Positions 7,226 through 15,640 of a DNA stretch of 64,000 nucleotides are shown here, one piece after another. The translations under genes were made by a program, and so were the position numbers. This DNA is from an uncultured Bartonella sp. (lineage in GTDB: Bacteria; Pseudomonadota; Alphaproteobacteria; Rhizobiales; Rhizobiaceae). The notes below the pieces were generated by a model. It was not told where the DNA came from and searched no databases. It was given only the letters and a program-made list of their open reading frames with translations. The stretch lies in the NCBI RefSeq assembly GCF_946479275.1, contig NZ_CAMLFE010000002.1, positions 1 to 64,000 of the forward strand, read 5' to 3'. Numbering within the stretch: position 1 is the stretch's first letter; the number at the start of each line of letters is the position of its first letter.

Positions 7226-8140
7226 TCAGTGATGGACAGGAACAATTCCTCTGGAGGTCTTCAATGCAACTTTTCCATTCTGGCTATCATTCGTAACTCT
7301 TATATAATAGCTTCCGTCGGGAAGTTTGCTGCCCGGTCTTGCAAACCAATAGCCCTGATCATATTCGATCATGGCCATCCCGTCGATAACATCCTTGACC
7401 ACATAATTTTTGGATTGTGGCGCGGTGGGTTTCAAACTTCCATCCGTTTCATCCGGATTTTCAGCTTTGGGAAGCCCCTTCCCGTTCGACATAATTGCTT
7501 TTTGTGAATCGTAATCACGTGGTGCATAAGGATCAACACGGTCAATGCCTTCGAACCGCTCGCGTTTAAACCAACCTTCATGTGGCCTGAACGTGCTGAC
7601 CGCAACCGTTTGGCTATCAGGTGTTGCAGCTCCACCTTGCCCGCCAATCTGGAAAGCATAAACGACAAATGGCAAGCTCCCGCACCCGATGGCTACGGCA
7701 ACGCCAAAAGCTCGCAACATTGAATCGACCGAATTGAAAATGCCGAAGAGCGTACCTGTCGACGAACCGGCAGCAGAATTTGCAATCGTCAATGACTGGA
7801 GTCCGGCAAAACCCGCGGAAATGACCCCGATTATTCTTTTAAAAATACCGGAATGTTGTTTGGCATATGGGTCTACACGGTCAATCGTTTCTGGCGTGTC
7901 AATTTCATCAGGATTGCGCCAGAACAACCAATGCTGGTTCCGATTTTTACGGAGTTCATCAGAATTTATTCTATCGGTTTCGATATGTTCGAGATCCTGT
8001 AGAAGCTTTGATAATTCCCGTTCTGTGTCGTCACTGCGTTTTTTATTCGCACGACTTTTCATCCTGAAACCGCCAAAACTTTGATGATCGGCATTACCGA
8101 AGTTCGGAAAAGATGAACCAAAATTTGTGATATCAGTCAT
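7226..8140 (-). CDS. Flagellar-cluster membrane protein of unknown function with a duplicated motif
   Basis: This 304-residue product lies between fliI and flgB, a position that holds an uncharacterised membrane protein in other rhizobial flagellar clusters. The first 100 residues are hydrophilic with a charged helix (about 38-66). One good membrane segment lies at about 143-165 (AFGVAVAIGCGSLPFVVYAF). The octamer IDRVDPYA occurs twice, at residues 86-93 and 199-206, once on each side of the membrane segment. The C-terminal part (about 244-304: VVKDVIDGMAMIEYDQGYWF, then a terminal TSRGIVPVHH) looks like a small beta-rich domain. It follows an AGGAG ribosome binding site and sits 24 bases after fliI. 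A flagellar role is inferred from position only. Confidence 0.85.
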   Translation of the reverse strand: MTDITNFGSSFPNFGNADHQSFGGFRMKSRANKKRSDDTERELSKLLQDLEHIETDRINSDELRKNRNQHWLFWRNPDEIDTPETIDRVDPYAKQHSGIFKRIIGVISAGFAGLQSLTIANSAAGSSTGTLFGIFNSVDSMLRAFGVAVAIGCGSLPFVVYAFQIGGQGGAATPDSQTVAVSTFRPHEGWFKRERFEGIDRVDPYAPRDYDSQKAIMSNGKGLPKAENPDETDGSLKPTAPQSKNYVVKDVIDGMAMIEYDQGYWFARPGSKLPDGSYYIRVTNDSQNGKVALKTSRGIVPVHH

Positions 8141-8164
8141 AAGTGGAATTCTCCTGCGCGTCGT

Positions 8165-9544
8165 TTACGCCGCCTGATTTTTCAGGGCTTTGGCAAGATC
8201 ATCATAAGGATCACGGGAAACCGGCGTATCCGGAGACTGGTTCATTGCCTCATAAATTCGTGGCACCAGAACGACAGCCTGATCAAGCACCGGATCAGAC
8301 CCCGGATGATAGGCGCCCATAGCACGTAAATCGCGTGTTTCTTCATAACGCGAAATCATCTCTTTCAAACTTTTTACAAGCTTTTTCTGTTCGGCAGTCC
8401 AGCTATGCGGGGCAAGACGCGAAATCGAACCGGGAATATCGATTGCCGGATAACGGCCTTGGGCGGCAATGGCCCTGTCTAGAACAATGTGACCATCCAA
8501 AATACCACGAATGGCATCGGCAATCGGGTCGTTATGGTCATCCCCATCAACCAGCACCGCGTAAACGCCAGTAATTGACCCCTTTCCTTCCGGCCCCGGA
8601 CCAGCGCGTTCCAACAAACGTGGCAAGTCACTGAATACACTCGGCGGGAAACCACGGGAAACCGGCGGCTCACCTGCTGCAATTGCCACCTCGCGGGCAG
8701 CGAGCGCATAACGGGTAATGGAATCGACCATCAATAATACGTTATCGCCCAACGAACAAAAATATTCAGCTATGGTTGTCGCCATTGCAGGCGCAAGGCG
8801 GCGCATCATCGGGCTTTCATCACCCGTTGCAACGACTGTGACAACTTTGGAAAGTTTTCCTTTCATCGTGTCATCAAGCATATCGCGAACTTCACGACCA
8901 CGTTCGCCCGTCAATGCCAGAACGACTGTATCGAAATCATCGGTCGCAGTCATCATTGCCAACAATGTCGATTTTCCGACACCGGAACCGGCAAAAATAC
9001 CAATACGTTGACCAAAACAAAGAGGCGTGAAAATATCGATAACCTTGACGCCTGTGCGTAATCCTTTGCCGACACGTGCTCTTTTCAAAGCCGGCACGGC
9101 ATGGGTTTCAACCGGCATTTTGTTTTCACCTGTAACAATCGGGCCAAGATCGTCAATTGCTTCCCCCAAAGCATTGACGACCCGACCTTTCCATGATTTG
9201 TCGGGCGAAGCCAACAGAGGACCATTCGGAAATACCGAGGCATTGAGTGCCGGAACAACAGTTTCATCAAACGGCTTGATCAACACATGATCTTCGTTGA
9301 CACGGATAATTTCACCGCGAGCCATATTATGCCCGCAATCGATCAAAACATTATCACCAAGAGCTACAGAATCGGAAAGACCACGGGCAGCAACAGCAAC
9401 ACGCGAGACATCACTGACCATTCCGCCTTTACTGACTAGAGGCGACTGTTGGCGTTTTTCCTGCTCGGCAAATGCGACAAGTAAAGAGAGCGCATTTTTA
9501 CGGGAAATGCTTAAGTCCTCACTTTTTTGTCCGATATTTTCCAT
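8165..9544 (-). CDS. fliI: Flagellum-specific export ATPase FliI
   Basis: FliI is the hexameric ATPase that drives unloading of substrates at the flagellar export gate. The 459-residue product shows Walker A (GIFAGSGVGKSTLL, about 183-196), Walker B (NVLLMVDSITRYA, about 270-282) and the catalytic-domain stretch REVAIAAGEPPVSRGFPPSV followed by LPRLLERAG. The N-terminal beta-barrel region is intact and the length is normal. It lies 59 bases downstream of flgF. The regulator FliH and the stalk protein FliJ are not adjacent, although a FliJ-like gene sits at 19,593-19,991. Confidence 0.97.
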   Translation of the reverse strand: MENIGQKSEDLSISRKNALSLLVAFAEQEKRQQSPLVSKGGMVSDVSRVAVAARGLSDSVALGDNVLIDCGHNMARGEIIRVNEDHVLIKPFDETVVPALNASVFPNGPLLASPDKSWKGRVVNALGEAIDDLGPIVTGENKMPVETHAVPALKRARVGKGLRTGVKVIDIFTPLCFGQRIGIFAGSGVGKSTLLAMMTATDDFDTVVLALTGERGREVRDMLDDTMKGKLSKVVTVVATGDESPMMRRLAPAMATTIAEYFCSLGDNVLLMVDSITRYALAAREVAIAAGEPPVSRGFPPSVFSDLPRLLERAGPGPEGKGSITGVYAVLVDGDDHNDPIADAIRGILDGHIVLDRAIAAQGRYPAIDIPGSISRLAPHSWTAEQKKLVKSLKEMISRYEETRDLRAMGAYHPGSDPVLDQAVVLVPRIYEAMNQSPDTPVSRDPYDDLAKALKNQAA

Positions 9545-9603
9545 GACAGTGCTTTCTGTGAATCTGATAGCCTAAACTTATAAATTTGCCGACAAGCTAG
9601 CCG

Positions 9604-10341
9604 TTATTGATTTTTGCCACCCAATGTCTGGATTGCCTGCGTGCTTCTTTCTTCTTGCTGGCGCATCATCGCTTCAACACGTTCAAAGGCTCTTGAAACT
9701 TCGATAAGGCGTGTCATTTCGACAACGCCATTCACATTGGAATTTTCGAGGAAGCCTTGCACAACGCCATTGGCGGCGTCTCCCTGCATGGGTATGGGGG
9801 CTTTGTCAGGCACGACCGAAGCATTCGGGCCATAGCTCAACTTGCTATCAGGCTGGAATTGATAAAGCCCGATGGCTGCAACCTGCAAATTGTTCTGATA
9901 AATTGCGCCGTCAGCGGCAATTCTTGGAGTTCCGTTTGCCGGATCAATCTGTATCGGTGCGCCGCCATTATCCAGAAATGGATAACCTTGCACTGAAACA
10001 AGGCCACCTTCGGGTGTCATAATCATGCGCCCGTCACGGGTATAGACCTGACCTGTAGGCGTTTGTAATGAAAAATAGGAATCGCCGTTCACCGCTACAT
10101 CCAGCGGATTACCGGTTTGTGTTACCGGACCGCGATTGGTTGAAATATAGGTTTGGCCGGCACTGCTAAAATTTACATTCTGGTTATTGTCACGGGCGAC
10201 AGGCGAAACGAGAGAAGCAAATTTCATCTCCTCCGAGCGATAACCTGTTGTGTTTACATTGGCCATATTGCGCGCAATGGTTTCCATGCGCTTTTCTAAG
10301 CTGATTTGCCCCGAAACACCGACATAGATCGGATTTTGCAT
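9604..10341 (-). CDS. flgF: Proximal rod protein FlgF
   Basis: FlgF is a rod subunit between FlgC and FlgG. The product is 245 residues from ATG 10341, which has an AAAGGA ribosome binding site. It shows the rod N-terminal motif (IARNMANVNTTGYRSEEMKF), the central domain (PLDVAVNGDSYFSLQTPTGQ) and the C-terminal helix (NSNVNGVVEMTRLIEVSRAF). It lies between the DUF1217 gene and fliI, as in other Rhizobiales. Confidence 0.95.
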   Translation of the reverse strand: MQNPIYVGVSGQISLEKRMETIARNMANVNTTGYRSEEMKFASLVSPVARDNNQNVNFSSAGQTYISTNRGPVTQTGNPLDVAVNGDSYFSLQTPTGQVYTRDGRMIMTPEGGLVSVQGYPFLDNGGAPIQIDPANGTPRIAADGAIYQNNLQVAAIGLYQFQPDSKLSYGPNASVVPDKAPIPMQGDAANGVVQGFLENSNVNGVVEMTRLIEVSRAFERVEAMMRQQEERSTQAIQTLGGKNQ

Positions 10342-10427
10342 CAATCTTTGTCCTTTCCTGCCCGGACAGTTTTAAGCCGTCCGGCTTGCGAATGGGTGAA
10401 CAAAAGATCAACGCAAAAGCGCTATGA

Positions 10428-11228
10428 TCAATTGCCACCCGGTTTAAGCGACTGCATTGCAATCATCGAGGCATTCGAAAAACCGAATGTGCTCCCCGTA
10501 TTTGTGCTTTGCAGAAGAGTTAATGCAGGACTTACCTGCGGTTGGTTTTTGGCGTCATACATTGCCGAAAACCGGCCGATGAATTTTTCCAATTTGGTTG
10601 AATCAGCCAAATCATCAAAGTCCATGCGCTGTTCGAGAAGACGTTTTTGCGCTTCGACATCGGAACCGCGCACGCTGTCGGGAATACCGAGAGCCGTATA
10701 GACAACCTCGGAAAGTGCTTTATCCGAAATAATCTGATAAGCCCAATCCTCTTTTGACAAGGTTCCGTTTTGAGCCATGCCACCAACAGTACGCGTAAAA
10801 TAAAGTGCTAGACGTGTGCCTTCATTCTGGTCACCCACTTCTGTTTCCAGTGTCTGCTGCATGTATTTATTGACTGCAGCTTTTGTTGCACTGTCTTGTG
10901 AAGTGGCCTTATCTCCATATTTGTTGAAGTTGAAAGCTGCGGCAAATTGTTGATAACGCTTGTCTGTAAGAGCTGTGGCATAATTCGCGTCGGTTAAAAC
11001 CTTGCGCATCATGCCTTTTGCATAGATCATATCTTCAAGGCCGTAAGCCTTCATCGCATAATTGAAAAGGCGCGTATCACCAAGAAAATCGTCAACTGTT
11101 TTTACGCTTTTTATGTTCTGAGTGTAATAATCTGTTTCGCGCTTGACATTGGGTTCGCTCATAACCCGGTTAAGCGTTTTCGACATATTATCAATTGTAC
11201 TTCTATAGCTGACATAAGTGCCAATCAT
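10428..11228 (-). CDS. DUF1217 flagellar-locus protein
   Basis: This 266-residue soluble protein matches the DUF1217 pattern that accompanies rhizobial flagellar genes: repeated, largely helical segments such as KTVDDFLGDTRLFNYAMKAY and DMIYAKGMMRKVLTDANYAT, followed by YQQFAAAFNFNKYGD. There is no signal peptide or membrane segment. Its function is unknown; constant association with flgF suggests an assembly or export role (inference). A GGAAAGG ribosome binding site precedes the ATG. It is the first gene of the leftward operon, facing motA across a 286-base divergent promoter region. Confidence 0.85.
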   Translation of the reverse strand: MIGTYVSYRSTIDNMSKTLNRVMSEPNVKRETDYYTQNIKSVKTVDDFLGDTRLFNYAMKAYGLEDMIYAKGMMRKVLTDANYATALTDKRYQQFAAAFNFNKYGDKATSQDSATKAAVNKYMQQTLETEVGDQNEGTRLALYFTRTVGGMAQNGTLSKEDWAYQIISDKALSEVVYTALGIPDSVRGSDVEAQKRLLEQRMDFDDLADSTKLEKFIGRFSAMYDAKNQPQVSPALTLLQSTNTGSTFGFSNASMIAMQSLKPGGN

Positions 11229-11514
11229 AGGATTACCTTTCCTCAGTAAATCTTGTGTAACGGATGAAGCTTGCCCGAAGCTGAACTCACTGTTACAACA
11301 AAGCTGCTCTGTTTTTATCGCAACTTTCAGACGTAAATGAATATACCATAATAGTCTTTATTATTATATATAATATCAAGAATGCCTGTTTTTTAGCGTT
11401 CTGGCAAGAAACATGCGTTATTGTCACTTACGAATGATAGATTTTCATATGGCAAGCTTCACACAAGCCCGCTATTCTATACATTCGTTGAATTAAGAGA
11501 TAGGAGCGTTTGCG
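11229..11514. promoter_or_regulatory. Divergent promoter region between DUF1217 gene and motA
   Basis: The 286-base gap separates two oppositely oriented flagellar operons, so it must contain promoters for both. It is AT-rich with a TA-repeat tract around 11,360-11,380. No single promoter match stands out by eye. Confidence 0.6.
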
Positions 11515-12390
11515 TTGGGTGTTATTCTAGGACTAGCAATTGCACTTGGCTGTATCCTCGGAAGCTTCATGGCGATGGGAGGGCATGTATCGGTTCTTAT
11601 GCAGCCTTGGGAATTTGTCATTATCTTGGGCGCTGCATTCGGAACATTCATCATTGCCAATCCGTTTTCCGTCATTAAAGATACGATAAGAGCAACATTG
11701 GAAGCAATGAAGGAAGCTGTTCCCAAGCAAAAGGACTATCTTTCGTTGCTCGGGCTTTTGTATGCATTAATGCGGGAAATGCGTTCGAAATCACGTTCGG
11801 AAGTTGAAGGCCACTTCGACAATCCGAAAGAGTCTTCCATTTTCCAGCAATATCCAACGATATTGAAAGATGACTCCATCACCAACTTTATTTGCGATTA
11901 TTGCCGTCTTATTCTTGTCGGCAACGCCCGTCCATTCGAAATTGAAGCTTTGATGGATGAAGAAATCCACACGATTTCGCAAGATGCATTGAAGTCGGCT
12001 TCGGCTTTGCAAACCGTGGCTGATGCACTGCCTGCTTTAGGTATTGTTGCTGCTGTTCTTGGTGTCGTCAAGGCAATGGGACACCTTAATGAATCGCCTG
12101 AAGTTTTAGGCCATTATATTGGCGCCGCTCTGGTTGGTACCTTTGGTGGTATTTTCTTTGCTTATGCCGTATTTGCTCCGATTGCTTCGAAGATCAAACT
12201 TGTGCGTGGCAAAAAAACCCGCATTTATACTGTGATCAAACAAACATTGTTGGCCTATATGAATGGCGCAATGCCACAAATTGCCCTTGAATACGGGCGT
12301 AAAACAATTTCTGCAAAAGATCGTCCGACAATTGATGTCGTTGAACAAGAAGCAATCTCCGGTCAACCGGCAACGAAAGAGGCTGCATAA
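11515..12390 (+). CDS. motA: Flagellar stator protein MotA
   Basis: MotA, with MotB, forms the proton-driven stator. The 291-residue product has four membrane helices (about 3-20, 31-50, about 168-190 and 200-222), the long cytoplasmic loop between helices 2 and 3, and the conserved segment [20 protein letters not shown] with the functionally important Pro residues. The start is TTG, chosen because it follows TAGGAG at good spacing and gives the normal MotA N-terminus. It heads the rightward operon motA-fliM-orf-fliN-fliG-flhB. motB is not adjacent, as usual in rhizobia, where motB lies with motC and motD. Confidence 0.96.
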   Translation: MGVILGLAIALGCILGSFMAMGGHVSVLMQPWEFVIILGAAFGTFIIANPFSVIKDTIRATLEAMKEAVPKQKDYLSLLGLLYALMREMRSKSRSEVEGHFDNPKESSIFQQYPTILKDDSITNFICDYCRLILVGNARPFEIEALMDEEIHTISQDALKSASALQTVADALPALGIVAAVLGVVKAMGHLNESPEVLGHYIGAALVGTFGGIFFAYAVFAPIASKIKLVRGKKTRIYTVIKQTLLAYMNGAMPQIALEYGRKTISAKDRPTIDVVEQEAISGQPATKEAA

Positions 12391-12393
12391 AAT

Positions 12394-13416
12394 ATGTCGG
12401 AAGCAACCCCAGATAAAGCCAAGGCAACAACCGGAGCGGCAGGACAAACTTCTTCCGACGCAGCCAAACCGGAGGCAGCACCTGAATCGGCAGAAGAAAA
12501 GAAGAAGGATGTTCTTGCCGAGCATATTTTGCGTGCGGCCGGCATATCAAGTGACGATCTTCAATCGTTCCAACATGTCTTTGGTGATGCTGCAACAAAT
12601 TTATGCGCAAGGTTGGCGCAATATACGTCTGCTACTTTCACTATAGAAGTTAAATCGCTTGACACACTGAAAGCGGATGCACTCCCGAAAATTATTACCG
12701 GGGATACACTCGTTGTAAGGTTCGAAGCAGACCATTGGGGTGGTGACGTATTGTTTGTTCTGGACGCAAATCTCGTGAGCATTGCAACAGATGCCTTTTT
12801 CGGGGCAGCCGAGCCGGCAATCCTCAACCGTAATGGACGGCCTTTCAGTCCGGTCGAAACAAAAACCGGCGAAACATTGGCTGAAGTGTTGTCTGCTTCA
12901 ATGGACGATGTATTCGGAAACGGTGATGGCACGCTGTTTAATTTCAAAGAGACAACGAATGCTCAAGATTTCGATATTGAAGAATTCGAACAATTACGGA
13001 TGTTTTCCTGTGTATTGTCGGTAAAATCGGGCGAGGTTGAAACAACGCTCAATCTGCTTCTTCCGCGGAGTTGTCATCGTCCGATTCAAGAAGCTGTCAC
13101 ACGTGTTTTGCGTGCTCCTTCAACACGCACCGATCCGCTCTGGGCGAAACGGTTGCGTCAGGAAGTTAGCCGCGCACATGTCGGTATCGAAGCTTATATC
13201 ATCCAAGGCTCCATGACTTTGGAAGACTTGATGAATATAAAAATCGGGCAAGTACTGCCACTACCGGCCAATGCTGTAAAGCAGGTAAGATTACGCAGTG
13301 GCGATAAGCCGCTTTATAAATGCTCCTTGGGCAAAGTTGGGTCAAATTTTTCTGTACGGGTTACAGACCCGATTGATGAAGAAGAGGAAATGTATGATGA
13401 ACTGGTTCATAGTTAA
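12394..13416 (+). CDS. fliM: Flagellar motor switch protein FliM
   Basis: FliM is the middle part of the C-ring switch. The 340-residue product has an Ala/Lys/Glu/Pro-rich N-terminus (about 1-38), a central CheC-like domain (about 45-230, including LLLPRSCHRPIQEAVTRVL) and a C-terminal SPOA domain (about 260-332: GSMTLEDLMNIKIGQVLPLP). The short N-terminal CheY-P-binding motif of enteric FliM (LSQ.EIDALL) is not recognisable; DVLAEHILRAAGISSDD may replace it. It starts three bases after motA, and its 3' end overlaps the next gene by about 20 bases. Confidence 0.9.
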   Translation: MSEATPDKAKATTGAAGQTSSDAAKPEAAPESAEEKKKDVLAEHILRAAGISSDDLQSFQHVFGDAATNLCARLAQYTSATFTIEVKSLDTLKADALPKIITGDTLVVRFEADHWGGDVLFVLDANLVSIATDAFFGAAEPAILNRNGRPFSPVETKTGETLAEVLSASMDDVFGNGDGTLFNFKETTNAQDFDIEEFEQLRMFSCVLSVKSGEVETTLNLLLPRSCHRPIQEAVTRVLRAPSTRTDPLWAKRLRQEVSRAHVGIEAYIIQGSMTLEDLMNIKIGQVLPLPANAVKQVRLRSGDKPLYKCSLGKVGSNFSVRVTDPIDEEEEMYDELVHS

Positions 13417-13864
13417 CATTATAGGCGCTGCTCTGGCAATGACATCAGTTGGTGTCTTTGTCGTTACCTCGCGCAAACTTGCCAGTACAATCCGCTTGGG
13501 GCGCCAACTCGCAGAGCAGGTTCACGCTGCAACATCAAGTCTTGATCGGGCTGTCAAAGCCTTGCGTGAAGAACATCAGGATTTTCGTGATGAAAACAAA
13601 AAACTTGATGCACGCATTACAGAATCCTCGCGTATTCGCCGTGAAGTCGACCGCTCTGTTGCGCATATGGAAACAATCCGCAACCAGTTGCAAGGAGATT
13701 TTAACCGTCTGCGCGGTATATTGACAGCCCAGTCACATGGCCCAACAGCAAATTCCGCTCCGGCTCATTCTGCAAATCCGCAGACAATGCGCAACAACGG
13801 CTTGCCGGTTTTTGTTCAACGCGTAGTACATAAAGCAGATCTCGGCAACAGGGTACAATTCTAA
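13394..13864 (+). CDS. Membrane-anchored coiled-coil protein between fliM and fliN
   Basis: The product is about 156 residues starting at MMNWFIVNIIG. The upstream open frame runs inside fliM and is not expected to be translated. One N-terminal membrane helix (about 4-24) is followed by a coiled-coil stretch (about 35-115, heptad-like with RLGRQLAEQVHAATSSLDRA and LREEHQDFRDENKKLDARIT) and a short Pro/Ala/Asn-rich tail. I do not recognise a named function; similar uncharacterised membrane proteins (possibly the DUF6468 type) occur next to fliM/fliN in alphaproteobacteria. The 20-odd base overlap with fliM implies translational coupling, so a role near the C-ring or stator is likely but inferred. 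Confidence 0.8.
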   Translation: MMNWFIVNIIGAALAMTSVGVFVVTSRKLASTIRLGRQLAEQVHAATSSLDRAVKALREEHQDFRDENKKLDARITESSRIRREVDRSVAHMETIRNQLQGDFNRLRGILTAQSHGPTANSAPAHSANPQTMRNNGLPVFVQRVVHKADLGNRVQF

Positions 13865-13902
13865 TTACGACCGGCGTCCAACTGCAATGAAACGGTGAGA
13901 AT

Positions 13903-14433
13903 ATGGCAGACGATACAAAACCGACAACGACTCCACCACCTATGGGCGCAAAGCCGACAATGCCGCCGCGTCCGGCCGGTGCAGCTGCACCGGGAGGATT
14001 TAAGCCGAACCCGTCAATGGGCGGAGCAGCTCCGTTTGGAGGCGCTCGTCCCGGGGGAGCAGCAGGTGGCTTTGGTGCTTCAAGGCCGAACCCTGCCGGT
14101 GCCGGTTTCGGTGCGGGCGGCGGTTTTGGTGCAAATGCGGCAGCCGGCGCGAAAACCACCAATACGCAAGCCCAACAGAGTGAACCTGCGGGCAATGCCG
14201 ATCTCATTATGAGCATTCCGGTCGAAGTACAGGTCGTTCTCGGAGGTACGACAATGCCGGTTGCAACTTTGATGAACCTCGGACGTGGCGCTGTTATCAC
14301 ACTGGACAAGCAAATCGGCGATCCGGTCGACATTGTTGTAAACGGTCGCGTGATTGCTCGTGGTGAAGTTATTGTTATGGAAGATGATTCATCGCGTTTT
14401 GGCGTAAGTTTGACCGAGATTATTGGCAAATAA
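13903..14433 (+). CDS. fliN: Flagellar motor switch protein FliN
   Basis: FliN forms the base of the C-ring and a docking site for the export ATPase complex. The C-terminal SPOA domain (about 100-176) is clear: LIMSIPVEVQVVLGGTTMPV, then GRGAVITLDKQIGDPVDIVV and GRVIARGEVIVMEDDSSRFG. The first 90 residues are a low-complexity Gly/Ala/Pro-rich segment with repeated GGF, FGA and PNP patterns, making the protein (176 residues) longer than enteric FliN. The order fliM-orf-fliN-fliG is typical for Rhizobiales. Confidence 0.94.
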   Translation: MADDTKPTTTPPPMGAKPTMPPRPAGAAAPGGFKPNPSMGGAAPFGGARPGGAAGGFGASRPNPAGAGFGAGGGFGANAAAGAKTTNTQAQQSEPAGNADLIMSIPVEVQVVLGGTTMPVATLMNLGRGAVITLDKQIGDPVDIVVNGRVIARGEVIVMEDDSSRFGVSLTEIIGK

Positions 14434-14461
14434 AATATTTGAAGATGTTTGAAAGACAGTT

Positions 14462-15634
14462 ATGGCGTCATCAGAACAGGAAAAACCGTCAGAAAATGTA
14501 GAACCTGCCGCTCCGGCAGCGGCAATGGCACAGAAAACTTCCTCTTCTGTGATTGACGGACTGACCGGACAACAGAAGGTTGCGGCGCTTCTTGTTGCAA
14601 TGGGTAAACCTGCGGCGGCAAAAATCCTCAAACATTTCTCACCGGATGACCTGCGCCGCTTGAGTGGCCAAGCACACACCTTACCAAATATCAGCCTTGC
14701 CGATTTTGATGTTCTGGTCCACCAGTTCGAGGATGCCTTTGCTGAAGGTGTATCTTTTTCGCAAGCCGGTGAGCGTTTCGACAATCTTGTTCAGGAAACT
14801 TTGCCGGAAGATGAAGCTGCAGCGGTGCTCGATCCGAATGCCACGCCGGCTATTCCGGAGGAAAGCCTGTGGGAAATCATGGGCAAAATGTCGGCTGAAG
14901 AACTGCAAGACCATATCTCGCAAGAACATCCGCAAGTCATTGCCTATATCGTTTCAAAACTACCCTCCGACCTTTCGGCAAAACTACTTCTTCTCCAAAC
15001 CATGGCCGAACGCGGAGATATTATTTATCGGACTTTACATTTACGGGCCGTTTTGCCAGTTGTCGATGAACTGCTGGATAAGGCATTGCGGCCGGTTTTG
15101 ATGCAGAAAAACGAAACTGCCGAGCAATCCCATTACGGCGAAGTTGCAAACATTTTGAACCAGCTGGATAAGAGCGAGATTGACGAAATGCTTGCAAGCC
15201 TTGACGGGCTTGATCCGGAAGATCTTGCAAAAATCAAATCCAAACTGTTTGTTTTCGAAGATATTCCACGTTTGTCTGCAAGGGCGCGCCTGTTGCTTTT
15301 CGACGATATACCTTCCGACGTCATTATCACTGCCTTGCGGAATGCTGACAAGGATACGACCGAGACTATTTTGAGCTCGTTATCGCAACGCAGCCGGCGC
15401 ATGGTGGAAGCGGAACTGAAATCTCCGAACGACATGATTACGCAAGCTGATATAACCAATGCGCGTCGTACAATCGCGCAGCAGGCAATCAAGCTTGCAG
15501 GTGAAGGAAAAATCAGTCTCGCAGCAGATGAAACTCAAAATGGAGCCGAAGGGAGCACACCTGATAGCGACAAAAAAGCACCCGAAGGCGATACAAAAGA
15601 AGCTGAGAAAGAAGCTGAAAAACCTAAAGAATGA
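14462..15634 (+). CDS. fliG: Flagellar motor switch protein FliG
   Basis: FliG links the C-ring to the MS-ring and carries the torque helix that contacts MotA. The 390-residue product shows the N-domain (LTGQQKVAALLVAMGKPAAA), the middle EHPQ motif (SQEHPQVIAYIVSKL, about 158-172) and the C-domain with the charged torque helix (about 262-300: FVFEDIPRLSARARLLLFDD). Both ends are extended compared with typical FliG: about 35 Ala/Pro/Glu-rich residues at the N-terminus and about 40 Lys/Glu/Asp-rich residues at the C-terminus (after about 350). It ends seven bases before flhB. Confidence 0.95.
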   Translation: MASSEQEKPSENVEPAAPAAAMAQKTSSSVIDGLTGQQKVAALLVAMGKPAAAKILKHFSPDDLRRLSGQAHTLPNISLADFDVLVHQFEDAFAEGVSFSQAGERFDNLVQETLPEDEAAAVLDPNATPAIPEESLWEIMGKMSAEELQDHISQEHPQVIAYIVSKLPSDLSAKLLLLQTMAERGDIIYRTLHLRAVLPVVDELLDKALRPVLMQKNETAEQSHYGEVANILNQLDKSEIDEMLASLDGLDPEDLAKIKSKLFVFEDIPRLSARARLLLFDDIPSDVIITALRNADKDTTETILSSLSQRSRRMVEAELKSPNDMITQADITNARRTIAQQAIKLAGEGKISLAADETQNGAEGSTPDSDKKAPEGDTKEAEKEAEKPKE

Positions 15635-15640
15635 CAATAA

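Noticed and set aside
7045-7245. Open frame of 56-66 codons on the minus strand upstream of flgB
   Set aside because: Very AT-rich Lys/Asn/Ile composition, TTG start or weak ribosome binding site, and overlap with the end of the neighbouring gene; probably promoter DNA.
13298-13393. 32-codon N-terminal extension of the fliM-fliN intervening gene
   Set aside because: It lies entirely within fliM in another frame; the membrane helix begins at the internal Met pair.
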